DNA of 5,419 nucleotides from NCBI GenBank assembly GCA_025934475.1, contig JAICXZ010000278.1, positions 1 through 5,419 of the forward strand. Direction: 5' to 3'. The notes beneath the pieces were generated by a model that was not told the origin of the DNA, ran no database searches, and saw only the letters and a program-made list of their open reading frames with translations. Position 1 is the stretch's first letter, and the number at the start of each line of letters is the position of its first letter. A program made the translations under genes and the position numbers. Shown here piece after piece: positions 3,759 to 5,419 of this stretch. Source of the stretch: Mucilaginibacter sp. (GTDB lineage: Bacteria > Bacteroidota > Bacteroidia > Sphingobacteriales > Sphingobacteriaceae).

Positions 3759-5419
3759 ATGAAAAAAGATGAAAAGAAGGAAAATGTAAGAGGACTGGTG
3801 AGGCCGCACAAGGCGGGCAGCAAACCGGTAGCGACCGGCAGAGACATTGTCTTTACGGGAACCGACTACACGGTTACCAGTACCACTGACGGCGGGGATC
3901 CGCTTTTAACAAATGTAGAGGTGATTGTTTGCTTTTGGGGCAGCTTTTGGAGCACCACTCCGGCGCCTTCGCCATCGAGTGACGAATATTTGCAGGCCTT
4001 CACCGGCATAGTAACCGGTCCGTACCTGACGCGCCTGAACCAGTATCGCGGCGTGGGGCCAGGTACTATGCTTTATCACGAGATCAACGACAGCACTGAT
4101 CCTGCCGCCGGCTACAGCGATGATGATGTAAAAAATATGCTGGTGGACCGTATACAAAATCACGGCATGCCCGGTCCCGAGGCGGGACACAACCGTTTTT
4201 ACGCGGTAATAACCCCGCTCGGTATTAATAATGGACTTTCAGGGGCATTGGGCCAGCACCAAAATTTTACGCTGAACGGTGCTTCAGCGGTATTCGCCTG
4301 GGTTGACCTGACCAGCTCGTTAACCGATTTGAGCGGAGCTACCCGTGTATTTTCGCATGAACTGGTTGAAGGATGTACCAATCCGTTACTGGTAGGCAGT
4401 AATCCCGGCAACGGCATTAAGGCGCCAGGCAATGTGGGCGGTTCGCCAGTTCCGGATGGAGACGACGAGATAGGCGACACCTGTAACAGCGAATCGGCGG
4501 TTATAACCATCAATGGTATTACGTGCTCGGTGCAAAGCTATTGGAGCAAGGAAGACAATTCCTGCATCCTTCCCCTGGGTTCGCTGGATTTTGTGGTGGA
4601 TAAAAGCACTTTCGGCAAGGACGAAGTTCACGATACCATTAATAACGCCGGCGGTCTGTACCCCAGCGCTTTCTGGCTGGTGCTGGAAGACTTTAGCGTT
4701 AATACCTTCAATTCTTTCGGAGTAAGTGTGCCTACGCCAACTGGTTCTTTTAACGGTTTGCAGGGCATTACTATTTCACCGTCGCCGGCTACTCCAGGCG
4801 GACCAACCCCGGCGCAGGCAATTCCAGTGTTCGAGGATCCCGCCAATCCGGCCAACATCCAGCGCATCAGGTTCTCGTTCGATATTACGTTCGATAATTC
4901 GGTATTTAACGCCGGTACAACACCATTCCCTTCAAGCGGGTTTTTGGAGTACCAGCTCAATGCCGGCTTTGTTATCAATGGCAGCCTGGTGCAGGGTATC
5001 CATTCTAATACATCGGCACTGTTTGAACTGGTGGCAGGCGCTGATCCGTATTTTACCAACGTCGACCCCAGCAATAACAATTACGCCTTCCTGAGCCAGG
5101 ACCTGCGCGTATTCTCGGCTGCTTCCGGCGATATACCATTACCCGGCGCAACGCCATTTACATCCGACGGTTATGGCTCTATCCAAAGCCTCATCGGCTT
5201 TCTCAATTCCAATACCAGTTTCACCACTCCGGGTAATCCTGATCCGCTGAACCAGTTGCCGGGGCAGGGCGCATTTGGCACCAATGATTCGTCGGTAACA
5301 CCTACGAACGGCTCTGGTCAACCGAATTTTAATTACGCCATTGCCCGCGTGCGGCTGCGCGACCCGGGACCTTTCTCCTCAAATAACGTGCGGGTGTTCT
5401 TCCGGATGTGGGTGGCCCC
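3759..5419 (+). CDS. EXORDIUM-like / putative metalloprotease-like protein (gene continues past the right edge)
   Basis: From ATG 3759 the frame is open to the window end, 553 residues without a stop. Residues 1-50 are polar (MKKDEKKENVRGLVRP...) with no hydrophobic signal peptide. Residues 53-98 (VEVIVCFWGSFW ... YLTRLNQYRGVG) begin a domain whose core is VFSHELVEGCTNPL (197-210), then DDEIGDTC (235-242), INGITC (251-256) and YWSKEDNSC (261-269). The order HEL.E...NP, EI.D.C, final W.....C parallels plant EXORDIUM/PHI-1 proteins (HELAE..TNP...EIADLCEG) and related uncharacterised bacterial proteins. H200, E201, E204 and an acidic residue of DDEIGD could bind a metal, but HELVE is not a classical HExxH site, and no activity is shown. 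Four cysteines (206, 242, 256, 269) might form disulfides if exported. Residues 275-553 are a Pro/Ser/Asn/Gly-rich, beta-type region with motifs LDFVVDKSTFGKDEV (276-290), LSQDLRVFSA (445-454), and AIARVRLRDPGPF...NNVRVFFRMW (527-551). The gene is GC-richer than its neighbours (58-65% in sampled 60-base lines). Confidence 0.8.
   Translation, partial: MKKDEKKENVRGLVRPHKAGSKPVATGRDIVFTGTDYTVTSTTDGGDPLLTNVEVIVCFWGSFWSTTPAPSPSSDEYLQAFTGIVTGPYLTRLNQYRGVGPGTMLYHEINDSTDPAAGYSDDDVKNMLVDRIQNHGMPGPEAGHNRFYAVITPLGINNGLSGALGQHQNFTLNGASAVFAWVDLTSSLTDLSGATRVFSHELVEGCTNPLLVGSNPGNGIKAPGNVGGSPVPDGDDEIGDTCNSESAVITINGITCSVQSYWSKEDNSCILPLGSLDFVVDKSTFGKDEVHDTINNAGGLYPSAFWLVLEDFSVNTFNSFGVSVPTPTGSFNGLQGITISPSPATPGGPTPAQAIPVFEDPANPANIQRIRFSFDITFDNSVFNAGTTPFPSSGFLEYQLNAGFVINGSLVQGIHSNTSALFELVAGADPYFTNVDPSNNNYAFLSQDLRVFSAASGDIPLPGATPFTSDGYGSIQSLIGFLNSNTSFTTPGNPDPLNQLPGQGAFGTNDSSVTPTNGSGQPNFNYAIARVRLRDPGPFSSNNVRVFFRMWVA

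Noticed and set aside
4199..5080. Minus-strand and +1 open frames inside the EXORDIUM-like gene
   Set aside because: They are shadows of a GC-rich coding frame that runs uninterrupted from 3759 to the window end and carries the recognisable motifs.

Overview
The window looks like chromosomal DNA of a Bacteroidota bacterium, most plausibly a soil or plant-associated Sphingobacteriaceae member (Mucilaginibacter/Pedobacter type). This is inferred from four things: no Shine-Dalgarno sequences before the genes, AT-rich leaders, a -7 box matching the Bacteroidota consensus TAnnTTTG before the first complete gene, and repeat-littered intergenic DNA. No rRNA, tRNA or species-specific marker is present, so the genus is a guess.

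Left part (1-725). A partial, AT-rich minus-strand gene runs off the left edge. It encodes the start of an FRG-domain protein (VFRG motif followed by LIPSVLR) and begins at 168. The next ~550 bp hold no gene I can support but are dense in palindromic and repeated DNA: a C8 tract, an imperfect hairpin (238-282), copy 1 of a 46-bp dispersed repeat (312-357), a perfect 25-bp inverted repeat bracketing 118 bp (369-536), and a CCGGATT/AATCCGG palindrome (596-612).

Middle part (726-2714, plus strand). Three complete genes follow one another: a membrane di-iron fatty acid hydroxylase/sterol desaturase family enzyme, a 131-residue four-helix membrane protein of unknown function, and a dihydrofolate-reductase-like (RibD C-terminal) oxidoreductase. 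The gaps (161 and 73 bp) contain repeats, so a single operon is not certain. Copy 2 of the 46-bp repeat sits on the stop codon of the hydroxylase gene, and a 15-bp tandem repeat with a strong hairpin sits on the stop codon of the reductase gene.

Right part (2812-5419). Two minus-strand genes encode a small antitoxin-like protein with no toxin partner beside it and a stand-alone CheY-like receiver. Copy 3 of the 46-bp repeat lies between them. Divergent from the receiver, across a 252-bp intergenic region, a GC-richer gene runs off the right edge. Its 553 visible residues carry an HELVE...NP...EIGDTC...YWS...C signature resembling plant EXORDIUM (PHI-1) proteins and bacterial relatives, then a long Asn/Pro/Ser/Gly-rich beta-type region, with no recognisable signal peptide.

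The genes do not form an obvious single pathway. The points most worth a second look are the EXORDIUM-like protein, the truncated FRG gene beside a repeat nest, the 46-bp repeat family, and the solitary antitoxin-like gene. I did not find a convincing complete new system.
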